Assembly (NCBI GenBank): GCA_024403355.1
Contig: JAKSRW010000030.1
Location: forward strand, 1-33,698
Reading direction: 5' to 3'
Origin: Lachnospiraceae bacterium
GTDB lineage: Bacteria; Bacillota; Clostridia; Lachnospirales; Lachnospiraceae
DNA: 33,698 nucleotides
Shown here: positions 7,812 through 16,041 of the stretch, piece after piece
How the letters are laid out: every line of letters starts with the position of its first letter
How positions within the stretch are numbered: position 1 is the stretch's first letter
Made by a program: the position numbers and the translations under genes
Notes under the pieces: model-generated
Databases searched by the model: none
What the model saw: the letters and a program-made list of their open reading frames with translations, nothing else
Told to the model about the DNA's origin: nothing

Positions 7812-9884
7812 ATGGCTGTAAAAAAGAAAAATGATGTAGTCGAAGAGACTGTTGAGAAGACAGTTGAGAAGGAAGAAGCACCTAAGAAGGTGAAAAAGCC
7901 CATGACTATCGGTGTACTTACAAGCGGCGGCGACGCACCCGGAATGAATGCGGCGGTTCGTGCCGTTGTCAGAACCGCGATTGCGGACGGTATGCAGGTA
8001 AAGGGTATCAGACGAGGCTTCTCGGGACTTATTGATGAGGATATTATCGACCTCAATTCAAGAAGTGTTGCGGATACTATTCAGAAGGGCGGTACCTTCC
8101 TCTATACTGCAAGATGTCCTGAAATGATCACCTCTGAGGGTCAGGATCTTGCTGCAGAGAACTGCAGAAAGCATGGCATTGACGCACTGGTTGTTATCGG
8201 TGGTGATGGTTCCTTCAGAGGCTGTCTCAGCTTAAAAAAGCGCGGCATCAATGTAATCGGTATCCCCGGAACCATTGACCTTGACATTGCATGTACAGAG
8301 TACACCATCGGCTTCGATACTGCAGTAAATACCGCTATGGAGGCGATTGATAAAATCCGTGATACCTCAACATCACGCGAGAGATGTTCCATTATCGAGG
8401 TAATGGGTCGCCATGCAGGCTATATTGCGCTCTGGTGCGGTCTTGCAAACGGTGCAGAGGCAGTACTTACAACAGAGCTTTACAATTACGAGGAGCAGAA
8501 GCTTATCAGCGATATCGAAACAAAGAGAAAGAGCGGAAGAAAGCATTATATCGTTATAAACGCTGAGGGAATCGGTGATTCAGAGGGTATGGCAAGACGA
8601 ATCGAGTATGCTACCGGAATGCCTACTTCAGCTACCATTCTCGGATACCTGCAGCGAGGCGGAAGCCCTACCTGTAAGGACAGGGTTTATGCATCTGCTT
8701 TTGGTGCAAAGGCAGTTGATATTCTTTATAAGGGTGGTGCAAACCGTATTGTAGCATACAAGGACGGAGCCTTTGTGGATTACGATATGGATGAGGCTCT
8801 TTCAATGCAGAAGTCTCTCGATCCTTTCCTTGTTGAAATGCTCGGAAGACTGACCCGTAAGGGCGACAGCCGTCTTATGAAGAACGAGGGTATGCTTCCT
8901 GTTGAGGAGGAGAAGCTTGTAAGAAAGACTATCGGTGTTCTCACAAGCGGTATAGATGCACCCGGTATGAATGCCGCAATCCGTGCGGTTGTACGTTCCG
9001 CTATCGGAAGCAATATGAAGGTAATCGGCTTCAAGCGTGGCTTCTCAGGTCTTATCGAGAAGGACTACATTGAGATGACAAATAAGACTATGTCTGAGAC
9101 TGTACAGCGCGGCGGTACTCAGCTGCTGGCTTCCGATTGTCCTGCATTTATGACCGAAGAGGGTCAGTTAAAGGCCGTAGAGACACTTAAGGAGCTTAAG
9201 ATTGATGCTCTTGTTATCATCGGCGGAAACGGAACCATGCGCGGCGGTCTTGACTTAATAAGCAGAGGCATTAAGGTTATCGGAATTCCTGCGACTATAG
9301 ACCTTGATGTTGCCTGCACAGAGTACACTATCGGCTTTGATACGGCTATTAATACAGCCATGGAGGCTATTGATAAGGTTCGTGATACTTCACAGTCACA
9401 TGAGCGCTGCAGCGTTATCGAGGTTGCGGGCAAGCGTTCGGGACATAATGCTCTCTGGTGCGGTATTGCAACAGGTGCTGAGGAAATTATCACTAATGAG
9501 TATTACGACCATAATGAGCAGAGAATTATCAGCGAAATCATCAATAAGAAGAAGCTCGGAAAGAGACTTCATCTCATCGTAAATTCAGAGAGCGTCGGAA
9601 AGTCATCGGCACTTGCAAAGAATATTGATTTTGCAACAGGTCTTGAGACTCGTGCAACAATTCTCGGAAGCCTTCAGAGCGGTGGTACACCTTCATGTCA
9701 GGACCGTGTTTTCGCATCTGCAATGGGCGGCAAAGCGGTTGAAGCAATCAACGGCGAGCGTTATAACAGAATGGTAGCATTCGTACACGGTGAGTTCGTT
9801 GACATTGATCTTGCGGAGGCTATGGAGATGAGTAAGGTTCCCGATGCATATCTTAATGAGATGTCAAAGAAGCTTTCAAGATAA
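7812..9884 (+). CDS. Double-domain 6-phosphofructokinase (tandem PFK fusion)
   Basis: 690 residues, about twice the usual ~320. A lysine/glutamate-rich leader (1-30) precedes two homologous PFK domains, about 31-350 and 372-690. Half 1 keeps the active-site residues: GVLTSGGDAPGMN, Arg101, GGDGS with Asp132, PGTID with Asp156, MGR (198-200) and QRGG (Arg282). The Gly residues in GGDG and PGTID point to ATP rather than pyrophosphate. Half 2 has lost them: GVLTSGID, Asp442 for the ATP-site Arg, Asn473 for the metal Asp, AGK for MGR and Ser623 for Arg. Conversely half 2 keeps Arg614 (E. coli Arg243, donated across the subunit interface) where half 1 has Ser273. The enzyme should convert fructose 6-phosphate to fructose 1,6-bisphosphate in glycolysis. 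The ATG at 7812 is ~12 bases after AAAGGA; an in-frame ATG at 7800 has no spacing. Confidence 0.93.
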   Translation: MAVKKKNDVVEETVEKTVEKEEAPKKVKKPMTIGVLTSGGDAPGMNAAVRAVVRTAIADGMQVKGIRRGFSGLIDEDIIDLNSRSVADTIQKGGTFLYTARCPEMITSEGQDLAAENCRKHGIDALVVIGGDGSFRGCLSLKKRGINVIGIPGTIDLDIACTEYTIGFDTAVNTAMEAIDKIRDTSTSRERCSIIEVMGRHAGYIALWCGLANGAEAVLTTELYNYEEQKLISDIETKRKSGRKHYIVINAEGIGDSEGMARRIEYATGMPTSATILGYLQRGGSPTCKDRVYASAFGAKAVDILYKGGANRIVAYKDGAFVDYDMDEALSMQKSLDPFLVEMLGRLTRKGDSRLMKNEGMLPVEEEKLVRKTIGVLTSGIDAPGMNAAIRAVVRSAIGSNMKVIGFKRGFSGLIEKDYIEMTNKTMSETVQRGGTQLLASDCPAFMTEEGQLKAVETLKELKIDALVIIGGNGTMRGGLDLISRGIKVIGIPATIDLDVACTEYTIGFDTAINTAMEAIDKVRDTSQSHERCSVIEVAGKRSGHNALWCGIATGAEEIITNEYYDHNEQRIISEIINKKKLGKRLHLIVNSESVGKSSALAKNIDFATGLETRATILGSLQSGGTPSCQDRVFASAMGGKAVEAINGERYNRMVAFVHGEFVDIDLAEAMEMSKVPDAYLNEMSKKLSR

Positions 9885-9891
9885 ATAATCC

Positions 9892-9920
9892 TTGCTTTTT
9901 TACTATAATGTGATTATAAT
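9892..9920 (+). promoter_or_regulatory. Promoter for the amino-acid ABC transporter operon
   Basis: TTGCTT (9892-9897), 17-base spacer, TATAAT (9915-9920). A second TATAAT at 9904-9909 has no well-spaced -35. The -10 sits inside an imperfect dyad at 9907-9930. Confidence 0.6.
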
Positions 9921-9930
9921 TAATCGCATT
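9907..9930. promoter_or_regulatory. Candidate operator dyad over the -10 of the ABC transporter promoter
   Basis: Inverted repeat AATG-t-GATTA-taat-TAATC-g-CATT, with 9 complementary positions per half-site. It covers the TATAAT box, so a bound dimer would block polymerase. The regulator is unknown; AT-rich chance symmetry is possible. Confidence 0.4.
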
Positions 9931-9993
9931 ATTATTGGAATAAGCGGATTTATTTCGACTTATATCAAAAGAATTATAAAAAGAGGTAGAATT

Positions 9994-10839
9994 ATGAAAA
10001 AATTATTTGCAGCAGTTCTTGTTCTCTGTCTTGCACTTTCATGCCTTGCAGGCTGCAAGAAGTCAGAGGATAAGGGAGTAAAGGTTGTTGAGATTAACCT
10101 TACAGAGGAAGAGTACGCATTTGGTGTTGATAAGACACAGCCCGAGTTACTTGAGAAGGTAAACAAGTTTATTAGTGAAATCAAGGCAAACGGTGACTTC
10201 GATAAAATCTGTAACAAGTACTTCGGTGACGGTACACCTACTCCCGTAACATCATATGCTCTTGATTCATCAAAGGATCAGCTTGTAGTTGCTACAAATG
10301 CAGCTTTTGAGCCTTTTGAGTACACCTCAGGTGACAAGTATCTCGGAATTGATATGGAAATTGCAGATGCTCTTGCTAAGTATCTTGGTAAGGAGCTTGT
10401 AATCGCAAATATGGATTTCGATGCGGTTTGTCTTTCTGTAGGCCAGCAGAAGTGTGATATCGCAATGGCAGGTCTTACTGTAAAGCCTGCACGTGAGGAG
10501 TATGTTACCTTCTCTACATCATACTACAGTGCATCACAGAAGCTTATTTGCTTAAAGTCAAATACAGAGTTTGACGGCTGTAAGGATGCTGCTTCAATCG
10601 AAAAGATTCTTAACGATAAGGACAGCAGCTGCAAGATTGGCGTACAGAACGGTACAACAGGCCAGCTTTATGTAAATGGTGATGAAGAGTGGGAGTTCCC
10701 CGGCTTCAAGGCAACATCTGTAGGTTATAAGAATGGTGCACTTGCAGTTCAGGATCTTGTAAATGGTAACCTTAATTATGTAATTATCGATTCCGCTCCT
10801 GCAGCATGTATCACAAAGTCAATCAATGCGATGCAGTAA
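9994..10839 (+). CDS. Polar amino-acid ABC transporter substrate-binding lipoprotein, apparently circularly permuted
   Basis: 281 residues. Lipoprotein signal peptide with lipobox LAGC (Cys21), so it is anchored on the outer face of the membrane. Residues ~96-281 match the front and middle of the SBP_bac_3 family: DQLVVATNAAFEPFEY, GIDMEIADALAKYLG, IAMAGLTVKPAREEYVTFS, IGVQNGTTGQLYV, YVIIDSAPA. The family then normally continues with LTEEEYaiaV...LLxKINkaLxEiKxdGtyDKIxxKyFG. Here that segment instead sits at the N-terminus (residues ~34-78: LTEEEYAFGVDKTQPELLEK, then DFDKICNKYFG), and the protein stops right after the hinge. Adjacent permease and ATPase genes support amino-acid import. Seven cysteines in the mature chain after the lipid Cys are unusual. 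The ATG at 9994 has AGAGGTAG upstream and begins a proper signal peptide; longer readings do not. Confidence 0.9.
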   Translation: MKKLFAAVLVLCLALSCLAGCKKSEDKGVKVVEINLTEEEYAFGVDKTQPELLEKVNKFISEIKANGDFDKICNKYFGDGTPTPVTSYALDSSKDQLVVATNAAFEPFEYTSGDKYLGIDMEIADALAKYLGKELVIANMDFDAVCLSVGQQKCDIAMAGLTVKPAREEYVTFSTSYYSASQKLICLKSNTEFDGCKDAASIEKILNDKDSSCKIGVQNGTTGQLYVNGDEEWEFPGFKATSVGYKNGALAVQDLVNGNLNYVIIDSAPAACITKSINAMQ

Positions 10840-10874
10840 AAAACTATATCATCAGCTTGTATGATTTGAAAATT

Positions 10875-10904
10875 AAAAGCGTCGCCAAAGGGCGGCGCTT
10901 TTTG
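10875..10904 (+). terminator. Intergenic terminator/attenuator between binding protein and permease
   Basis: 12-bp stem (AAAAGCGTCGCC at 10875-10886 with its complement at 10891-10902, one G-U pair), AAAG loop, and a run of five T at the 3' side. Inference: partial termination here makes more binding protein than permease/ATPase. Confidence 0.75.
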
Positions 10905-10942
10905 CAATTTTATAAGTTTAAAGTAAATGGCGAGGAGTATTA

Positions 10943-11653
10943 ATGGGTAATTTTGGAGCAAAAATAGATAAATTTATTGAAATATTTATCGATCAGAACG
11001 GTAGTGCGAAGGTTATTGAGGGTCTGGAGAATACCCTTCTGATTGCAATCTGCGGTCTTATTATCGGTATTGTAATAGGTACGCTTATTGCTGCGGTAAG
11101 AGTAATGCCAAAATACAGCAGGCTGTCACGAATTTTGAACGGCTTCTGCTCATTTTATGTAGGACTTTTCAGAGGTACACCAATGGTTGTGCAGCTGCTG
11201 GTATTTTATTATGTACTGCTGCCTCTTATCGGCCTGAAGATGTCCGGTGTTACGGTTTCCCTTCTTGTATTCGGCTTGAACAGCGGTGCGTATATTTCTG
11301 AAATTATGCGAAGCGGTATTCAGTCGGTTGACCCGGGACAGATGGAGGCCGGAAGAGCGGTCGGACTCAGCTTTGGCACAACGATGATGAAGGTTGTAAT
11401 TCCTCAGGCTATTAAAAATATTCTGCCTACGCTCGGCAATGAGTTTATAGCGCTCATAAAGGAAACCTCTGTTGTAAGCTTCGTAGGTGCATCGGATTTA
11501 TACGTTGCCTTCAATTACATCGGCAGCAACAGCTATGAATTTATGGTTCCCTATCTTGTAATGGCATTGATTTATATTGTTCTTGTATTAATTATTTCTG
11601 CAGGAATTAAACTGATGGAAAGGAGGCTGAAGAGAAGTGACCGAAGAAACTAA
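10943..11653 (+). CDS. Polar amino-acid ABC transporter permease (HisM/GlnP type)
   Basis: 236-residue integral membrane protein with several hydrophobic segments. It carries the family signatures [15 protein letters not shown] near residue 72, [20 protein letters not shown] near 115, and the EAA loop [22 protein letters not shown] near 137-158 that contacts the ATPase. It ends with [21 protein letters not shown]. It forms the channel for the neighbouring lipoprotein's amino-acid ligand, probably as a homodimer because only one permease gene is present. CGAGGAG lies just before the ATG. Its end overlaps the ATPase start by 17 bases, indicating translational coupling. Confidence 0.93.
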   Translation: MGNFGAKIDKFIEIFIDQNGSAKVIEGLENTLLIAICGLIIGIVIGTLIAAVRVMPKYSRLSRILNGFCSFYVGLFRGTPMVVQLLVFYYVLLPLIGLKMSGVTVSLLVFGLNSGAYISEIMRSGIQSVDPGQMEAGRAVGLSFGTTMMKVVIPQAIKNILPTLGNEFIALIKETSVVSFVGASDLYVAFNYIGSNSYEFMVPYLVMALIYIVLVLIISAGIKLMERRLKRSDRRN

Positions 11654-12527
11654 TAAAACAGTAATGCTTGATGTTATCGACCTTAAAAAGACCTTCGGCG
11701 AGCTCGAGGTTCTTCGTGGCATCAATATTAAGATTTATAAGGGTGATATTGTCGTAATCACCGGCCCCTCAGGCTCCGGAAAAAGTACCTTCCTTCGCTG
11801 CCTGAACTGTATGGAGGATCCCACTGGCGGATCGATTATGTTTGATGGAGTGGATATTGCGGACCAGAAGATTGACATTAATGTTCATCGCCGTCATATG
11901 GGAATGGTTTTCCAGCACTTCAATCTTTTTAACAATAAGACTGTAGTTGAGAATATTATGCTTGCGCCGGTGCATATCGGTCTGTCGGAGCTTAAGAAGG
12001 CCTTCAGAGGCAATCTTGAGAGTGGCAGGGAGCTTGCCGGAATGTTCCCCGATTATGCAAATCGTGAAACCGGCGAGCTTTCGGATGAAATCAGGGCACT
12101 TGGAAAATCGGCAGCCTGCAAGAAGCTGAAGCAGGATGCGCGTGATAAGGCGATTTCACTTTTAAAGCGTATCGGACTTGATTCTCATGCGGACAAGTAT
12201 CCTTCGACTCTCAGTGGTGGACAGAAGCAGCGTGTGGCTATTGTACGTTCACTTGCCATGAATCCCGATGTAATTCTTTTCGATGAACCGACCTCTGCAC
12301 TTGACCCTGAAATGGTAGGAGAGGTACTCGACCTTATGAAGCAGCTTGCGCGTGAGGGTATGACAATGATTACCGTTACACATGAGATGGGCTTTGCCAA
12401 AGAGGTTGCGAACCGAGTTGTATTTGTGGATGAGGGCGTTATCAAGGAAAGCGCATCACCTCAGGAGTTTTTCGAGCATCCGAAGAATCCCCGTTTACAG
12501 GAATTTTTATCAAAGGTGCTTGTGTGA
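11637..12527 (+). CDS. Polar amino-acid ABC transporter ATP-binding protein with extra helical insert
   Basis: 296 residues; the family is usually 240-255. All ATPase motifs are present: Walker A GPSGSGKS (43-50), Q-loop Gln93, signature LSGGQ (192-196), Walker B VILFDEP (212-218), D-loop SALD and switch His249. About 50 extra residues, roughly 118-168, lie between [12 protein letters not shown] and [14 protein letters not shown], in the helical subdomain between the Q-loop and the signature. The insert is charged, contains [17 protein letters not shown], and resembles no domain I know. The start is GTG, 10 bases after AGGAGG inside the permease gene. It powers import through the upstream permease. 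Confidence 0.93.
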   Translation: MTEETNKTVMLDVIDLKKTFGELEVLRGINIKIYKGDIVVITGPSGSGKSTFLRCLNCMEDPTGGSIMFDGVDIADQKIDINVHRRHMGMVFQHFNLFNNKTVVENIMLAPVHIGLSELKKAFRGNLESGRELAGMFPDYANRETGELSDEIRALGKSAACKKLKQDARDKAISLLKRIGLDSHADKYPSTLSGGQKQRVAIVRSLAMNPDVILFDEPTSALDPEMVGEVLDLMKQLAREGMTMITVTHEMGFAKEVANRVVFVDEGVIKESASPQEFFEHPKNPRLQEFLSKVLV

Positions 12528-12548
12528 TAGCAAATATCAGTATTATGG

Positions 12549-12574
12549 GGCTGTCTGCTTGCGGACAGCCTTTT
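12549..12574 (+). terminator. Terminator of the amino-acid ABC transporter operon
   Basis: GGCTGTCTG paired with CGGACAGCC-type arms (12549-12558 and 12561-12570; about 9 bp with a small loop), followed by TTTT. It is the only hairpin between this operon and the lipase-like gene. Confidence 0.75.
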
Positions 12575-12683
12575 GTAGATTCAAGGGCAGCCTTTTCACA
12601 GTTTGTTCACGGTTTTGGCATACACTTTCGGTAAAGAAATCCATCCGGATTTGCGATGCATGTATAATGGTATGGTGATTGGT

Positions 12684-14504
12684 ATGAGCAGATTATTGCA
12701 TAAAAAAATAATAAACAGACTTGTAGCCGGCCTGCTGTTGCCGGTTTTATTGACGTGCTGTTTACTGTCCGGCCAAATTCCCTGCAGGACTTTTGCGGCA
12801 GTGGATACAAATCCTTTATTGCAGACTGAACCGGCAGGCGAGCGGGTGACTGTTATTGAAAAGATTAAAGAAACGCTTAAGGGCTGTGTCAGCGGAAGAG
12901 AAAACCATTGTCTGGAAATAAGAGGGAAAATTGAAGAGCTGTCTGCTCCTTATGTAAGGTCTGATTCATACTACTATGCAACCGGTGATAACTATGACTA
13001 TAAGGGACAGTATTTCTACGATGACAGTTATTTTTATAATGATGCGTCAGAGTATAATCCCAGTCTTGCCACTATGTCAATGTGCCTCACTACGGCTGCT
13101 TTTGCGAGCAATACGGCCCGTTCGATGGAGACAAAGAGCAGAAATGCGGTGAAGCTTTTACAGCAGACCGGTTTTGAGGACGTAGAGGTAAATGAAGATT
13201 TCAAAAAAACTCCGACCATTGATTCTATCGGAATTGTTGTCGGACACAAATATATTGTATACAGGGGAAAGATGTATACCCTGCTTGCGGTTGGACTTCG
13301 AGGTGCCGGCTACGGTGCAGAATGGGCAAGTAATCTAACGATAGGAACCTCCGGCAGACACAAGGGCTTTGGTGATGCCGCCATAAAGGTTGAGAGCTTC
13401 CTTGAGGACTACATTTCACGTAATGAGGAGGCCTTCACGGATGATATTAAAATCTGGATTACAGGCTATAGCCGCAGTGCCGCAGTAACAAATCTGGTAT
13501 CGGCGGATATTAGCATGAATGGTGAAATAGCGGGTCACAAAGCGTCTATGAAGAACATTTACGCATACTGCTTTGAAGCACCTCAGGGTGAGCATGCCGA
13601 CAATATTTCAAAGGAAGAGGCACAGAAGCTGACTAATATTCATAACATTATTAATCCCTGTGACCCTATACCGCAGGTAGCCTTTAAAAGCTGGAATTTC
13701 TTCAGATACGGAACCGATGAGCCGGTAATATCCGTATATGACAAGGATTCGATTGCATCACAGAAAATGCTTAAAAAGTATGCGGCTATGAGAACCAACT
13801 GCACTGCTTCAACGCTTGTGTACGAAAAGGAAGAATTTGGCCATGACGGAATGATGCATATCTTTTATAAGTATCAGGCGAAGAAGTTCGGGCTTGGAAT
13901 TGATTTCAATTTAGGCTCTGATTTCAGCTGGGATAATCTCTTCTCTGTCAGCTTCCTTGAACCGAGTGATTCAGGAATCTCCTTGTCTACCACAAAGGAT
14001 GATGACAAGCCTATGCAGCAGTTCCTTGAGGAAACCATAGCTGCCATAGCCACCGGCTTCAGCGGAAGAGAGGATTATCATAACAGAATTGAACCGACAG
14101 CCGCTATTCTTGCGGCCGAATTTGCTAATCAAAAGTATGAAAACTGTGATTTTGAGCTGCTTCCGAATCTGCTGTCAGAAAAGCTGGGTGAGCATAGTTC
14201 TGAACTGGTAGAAGCAATTTTTTCAGGCTGGGTGGATGGAGTTTCGGAGCTTTTGACACAGTATATTCTTGAATGTCTTCGTGAAGCGGGGGCAGACCTT
14301 CCTGAAGATGCGAGTCTTGATACGGCAGCGTCCGCGGCCATAAGCAGCCTGATTCAGGCAGCAATCTATTCACTGTTTTCGGGTGAGGGAGGAAATATTC
14401 TCACTCTTATAAATAATGTGGACCTGCTTGCGTACGCACATTATCCGGAGCTTTGCATGGCATGGCTGCAGTCACAGGACATAAATTATTATGATATAAA
14501 GTAA
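12684..14504 (+). CDS. Secreted lipase-like alpha/beta hydrolase
   Basis: About 606 residues. The N-terminus has basic residues then a hydrophobic stretch ending near RTFAA, a classical signal peptide, so the protein is exported. The central region resembles class 3 lipase-like hydrolases of Clostridia: GHKYIVYRG, then ITGYSRSAAV with the nucleophile elbow G-Y-S-R-S (Ser263), then YCFEAPQG and NIHNIINPCDPIPQV, which places a candidate acid Asp. A His follows in HDGMMHIFY. The usual elbow in this group is GYSRG/GHSLG, so the final Ser is a variation. Substrate unknown. The start is uncertain: no clear ribosome binding site precedes ATG 12684 or ATG 12672, and a TATAAT-like hexamer is at 12663-12668. 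The first ~50 residues of longer readings are not protein-like. Confidence 0.78.
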   Translation: MSRLLHKKIINRLVAGLLLPVLLTCCLLSGQIPCRTFAAVDTNPLLQTEPAGERVTVIEKIKETLKGCVSGRENHCLEIRGKIEELSAPYVRSDSYYYATGDNYDYKGQYFYDDSYFYNDASEYNPSLATMSMCLTTAAFASNTARSMETKSRNAVKLLQQTGFEDVEVNEDFKKTPTIDSIGIVVGHKYIVYRGKMYTLLAVGLRGAGYGAEWASNLTIGTSGRHKGFGDAAIKVESFLEDYISRNEEAFTDDIKIWITGYSRSAAVTNLVSADISMNGEIAGHKASMKNIYAYCFEAPQGEHADNISKEEAQKLTNIHNIINPCDPIPQVAFKSWNFFRYGTDEPVISVYDKDSIASQKMLKKYAAMRTNCTASTLVYEKEEFGHDGMMHIFYKYQAKKFGLGIDFNLGSDFSWDNLFSVSFLEPSDSGISLSTTKDDDKPMQQFLEETIAAIATGFSGREDYHNRIEPTAAILAAEFANQKYENCDFELLPNLLSEKLGEHSSELVEAIFSGWVDGVSELLTQYILECLREAGADLPEDASLDTAASAAISSLIQAAIYSLFSGEGGNILTLINNVDLLAYAHYPELCMAWLQSQDINYYDIK

Positions 14505-14568
14505 GCTGCGATAGCAGCGATTTTATAACGAGTGACAAGCGAAGCGGTCACGAGTTTGACTTATAAAA
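14505..14568. repeat. Hairpin-rich spacer element, possible dispersed palindromic repeat
   Basis: Immediately after the lipase stop there are nested dyads: GCTGC-GATA-GCAGC (14505-14518); GTGAC...GTCAC (14532-14536 and 14547-14551) with an inner GC-GAA-GC loop and flanking CGAG direct repeats; and an outer TTTTATAA/TTATAAAA pair (14521-14528 and 14561-14568). It precedes the main terminator and is not needed for it. Whether it recurs in the genome cannot be seen here. Confidence 0.45.
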
Positions 14569-14610
14569 AAGACATGCGGAAATGAACAGTCATCTTCGCA
14601 TGTCTTTTTT
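14565..14610. terminator. Bidirectional terminator between lipase-like gene and alcohol dehydrogenase
   Basis: GACATGCG (14571-14578) pairs with CGCATGTC (14597-14604), flanked by an A-run (14565-14570) and a T-run (14605-14610), so it can terminate on both strands. The 18-base interior can pair further. This suits the convergent genes on either side. Confidence 0.85.
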
Positions 14611-14640
14611 GAGGTTTATGGTTTATATGAATAAGACCAA

Positions 14641-15819
14641 TTAAAGCATCAATTCATAAATCTTTACAATGTCATCCTTGCTCATCTGAGTGAAGCCCCA
14701 GAGAGTATCATTTACTTCGTCACCGTGAACAAGTACCTTGTGGGCAAGCTCGGGGATATCCTCTGCCTTTGCACCGAGCTGGGCAAAGGTTACAGGCATT
14801 CCGATGGAAATAAGGAACTGCTTTAAGCGCTCGATACCCTGAAGAGCGGTAGTCTCGGGATTTTCAAAATCCATCTGGCAGCCCCATACACGTACTGCAA
14901 TTTTCGCAAAACGGTTAACATCATGCTTCATTGTGTATTTGAATACTGCAGGCATTGCAACCGCAAGTCCGGCACCGTGTGCACAGTCATACTTGGCTGA
15001 TAATTCGTGCTCAAGGTTGTGACTGGTCCAGTCCTGTGAACGGCCGACACCGCAGGAATTATTATGAGCCATCATACCGGCCCACATAATATTTGCACGT
15101 GCCTCATAGTCATCGGGATTCTTCATAACCTTGGGACCTTCGGTAATCATGGCAAGGATAAGTCCTTCGATCATACGGTCTGTAGTCTCAACATCGGGTG
15201 TGTTTGTAAGATATCTCTCATAAAGGTGGCAGATAATATCTGTAATACCGCAGGCTGTCTGATAAGGCGGGAGAGTCTGGGTAAGTGCGGGGTTAAGAAT
15301 AGAGAATTTGGGTCTGTATGCTTCGCCGCTTGCACCACGCTTGAGCATACCGTCTTCAAGTGTGATAACCGAGTCGGGTGAACCCTCAGAGCCGGCTGCC
15401 GCAATTGTAAGGACAGTACCGATGGGAAGAGCCTTTGTTACAGGCTTTCCGAGATAGAAATCCCAGAAATCACCGTCATATACAACACCTGCCGCAATAG
15501 CCTTTGAAGAGTCGATGGTGCTTCCGCCGCCAACTGCAAGAATAAAATCAACACCTTCCTTACGGCAGAGGTCAATGCCCTGATATACCAGACCGCTTCT
15601 GGGATTGGGCATAACACCGCCAAGCTCAATATAAGGAATAGCTTCAGCCTCGAGGGACTTTTTAACCCTGTCAAGAAGTCCCGATCTTACTACGGAACCG
15701 CCTCCGAAGTGGATGAGAACCTTACTTCCTCCAAATCTTTTTACAAGCTTGCCGGCCTCATTTTCCTTATCTTTACCGAATGCAAAGTAGGTAGGTGCAT
15801 AGAAATCAAAATTTGTCAT
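14641..15819 (-). CDS. Iron-containing alcohol dehydrogenase (butanol dehydrogenase-like)
   Basis: 392-residue group III (Fe-dependent) alcohol dehydrogenase. It reduces aldehydes to alcohols with NAD(P)H, or the reverse, and probably disposes of reducing equivalents during fermentation. The nucleotide-binding motif GGGSTIDSSKAIA is near residue 98. Metal ligands are visible as Asp and His in CGITDIICHLYE (~192-200), a His in HNLEHELSA (~265-270) and a His in DCAHGAGLAVAMP (~279-283). The opening FYAPTYFAFGKD and length fit the YugJ/BdhA type. The start is preceded on the minus strand by AAAGGAAAGG. It has its own promoter and a terminator shared with the convergent gene, so it is monocistronic. 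Exact substrate unknown. Confidence 0.92.
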   Translation of the reverse strand: MTNFDFYAPTYFAFGKDKENEAGKLVKRFGGSKVLIHFGGGSVVRSGLLDRVKKSLEAEAIPYIELGGVMPNPRSGLVYQGIDLCRKEGVDFILAVGGGSTIDSSKAIAAGVVYDGDFWDFYLGKPVTKALPIGTVLTIAAAGSEGSPDSVITLEDGMLKRGASGEAYRPKFSILNPALTQTLPPYQTACGITDIICHLYERYLTNTPDVETTDRMIEGLILAMITEGPKVMKNPDDYEARANIMWAGMMAHNNSCGVGRSQDWTSHNLEHELSAKYDCAHGAGLAVAMPAVFKYTMKHDVNRFAKIAVRVWGCQMDFENPETTALQGIERLKQFLISIGMPVTFAQLGAKAEDIPELAHKVLVHGDEVNDTLWGFTQMSKDDIVKIYELML

Positions 15820-15867
15820 AAAAATACCTTTCCTTTCAAATAGTTAATGCTTAATACCCTAAGAATA

Positions 15868-15895
15868 ATTATACATGGCAACTATTTTGATGCAA
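15868..15895 (-). promoter_or_regulatory. Promoter for the iron alcohol dehydrogenase gene
   Basis: On the minus strand: TTGCAT (15890-15895), 16-base spacer, TATAAT (15868-15873), about 50 bases before the start codon. The -35 is a weak match; the -10 is perfect. Confidence 0.55.
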
Positions 15896-15973
15896 CCCAA
15901 GTATGTTGCAATAAGCCTGAAAAAGAAAGGTATAATAATTATTTATCAGATACCGTACACAATATAATACATA

Positions 15974-16019
15974 AAAATAACCTGTACCGAATCAGCCGTG
16001 TGACTGAAAGGGTACAGGT
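15974..16019 (-). terminator. Terminator after tex
   Basis: On the minus strand ACCTGTACC (16011-16019) pairs with GGTACAGGT (15980-15988), 9 bp, with a smaller TCAG/CTGA stem in the loop, followed by a T-rich stretch (TTATTTTTAT). It lies 22 bases beyond the tex stop. Confidence 0.75.
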
Positions 16020-16041
16020 ATTATTTAGATAAATTTGCGGA

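Noticed and set aside
7800..9884. Tandem PFK as an assembly artefact of one duplicated gene
   Set aside because: The halves differ throughout at the DNA and protein level and have different residue losses, so this is a diverged duplication, not a copied read.
15847..16032. 61-codon plus-strand ORF between the alcohol dehydrogenase and tex
   Set aside because: It covers the alcohol dehydrogenase promoter and the tex terminator and has no ribosome binding site.
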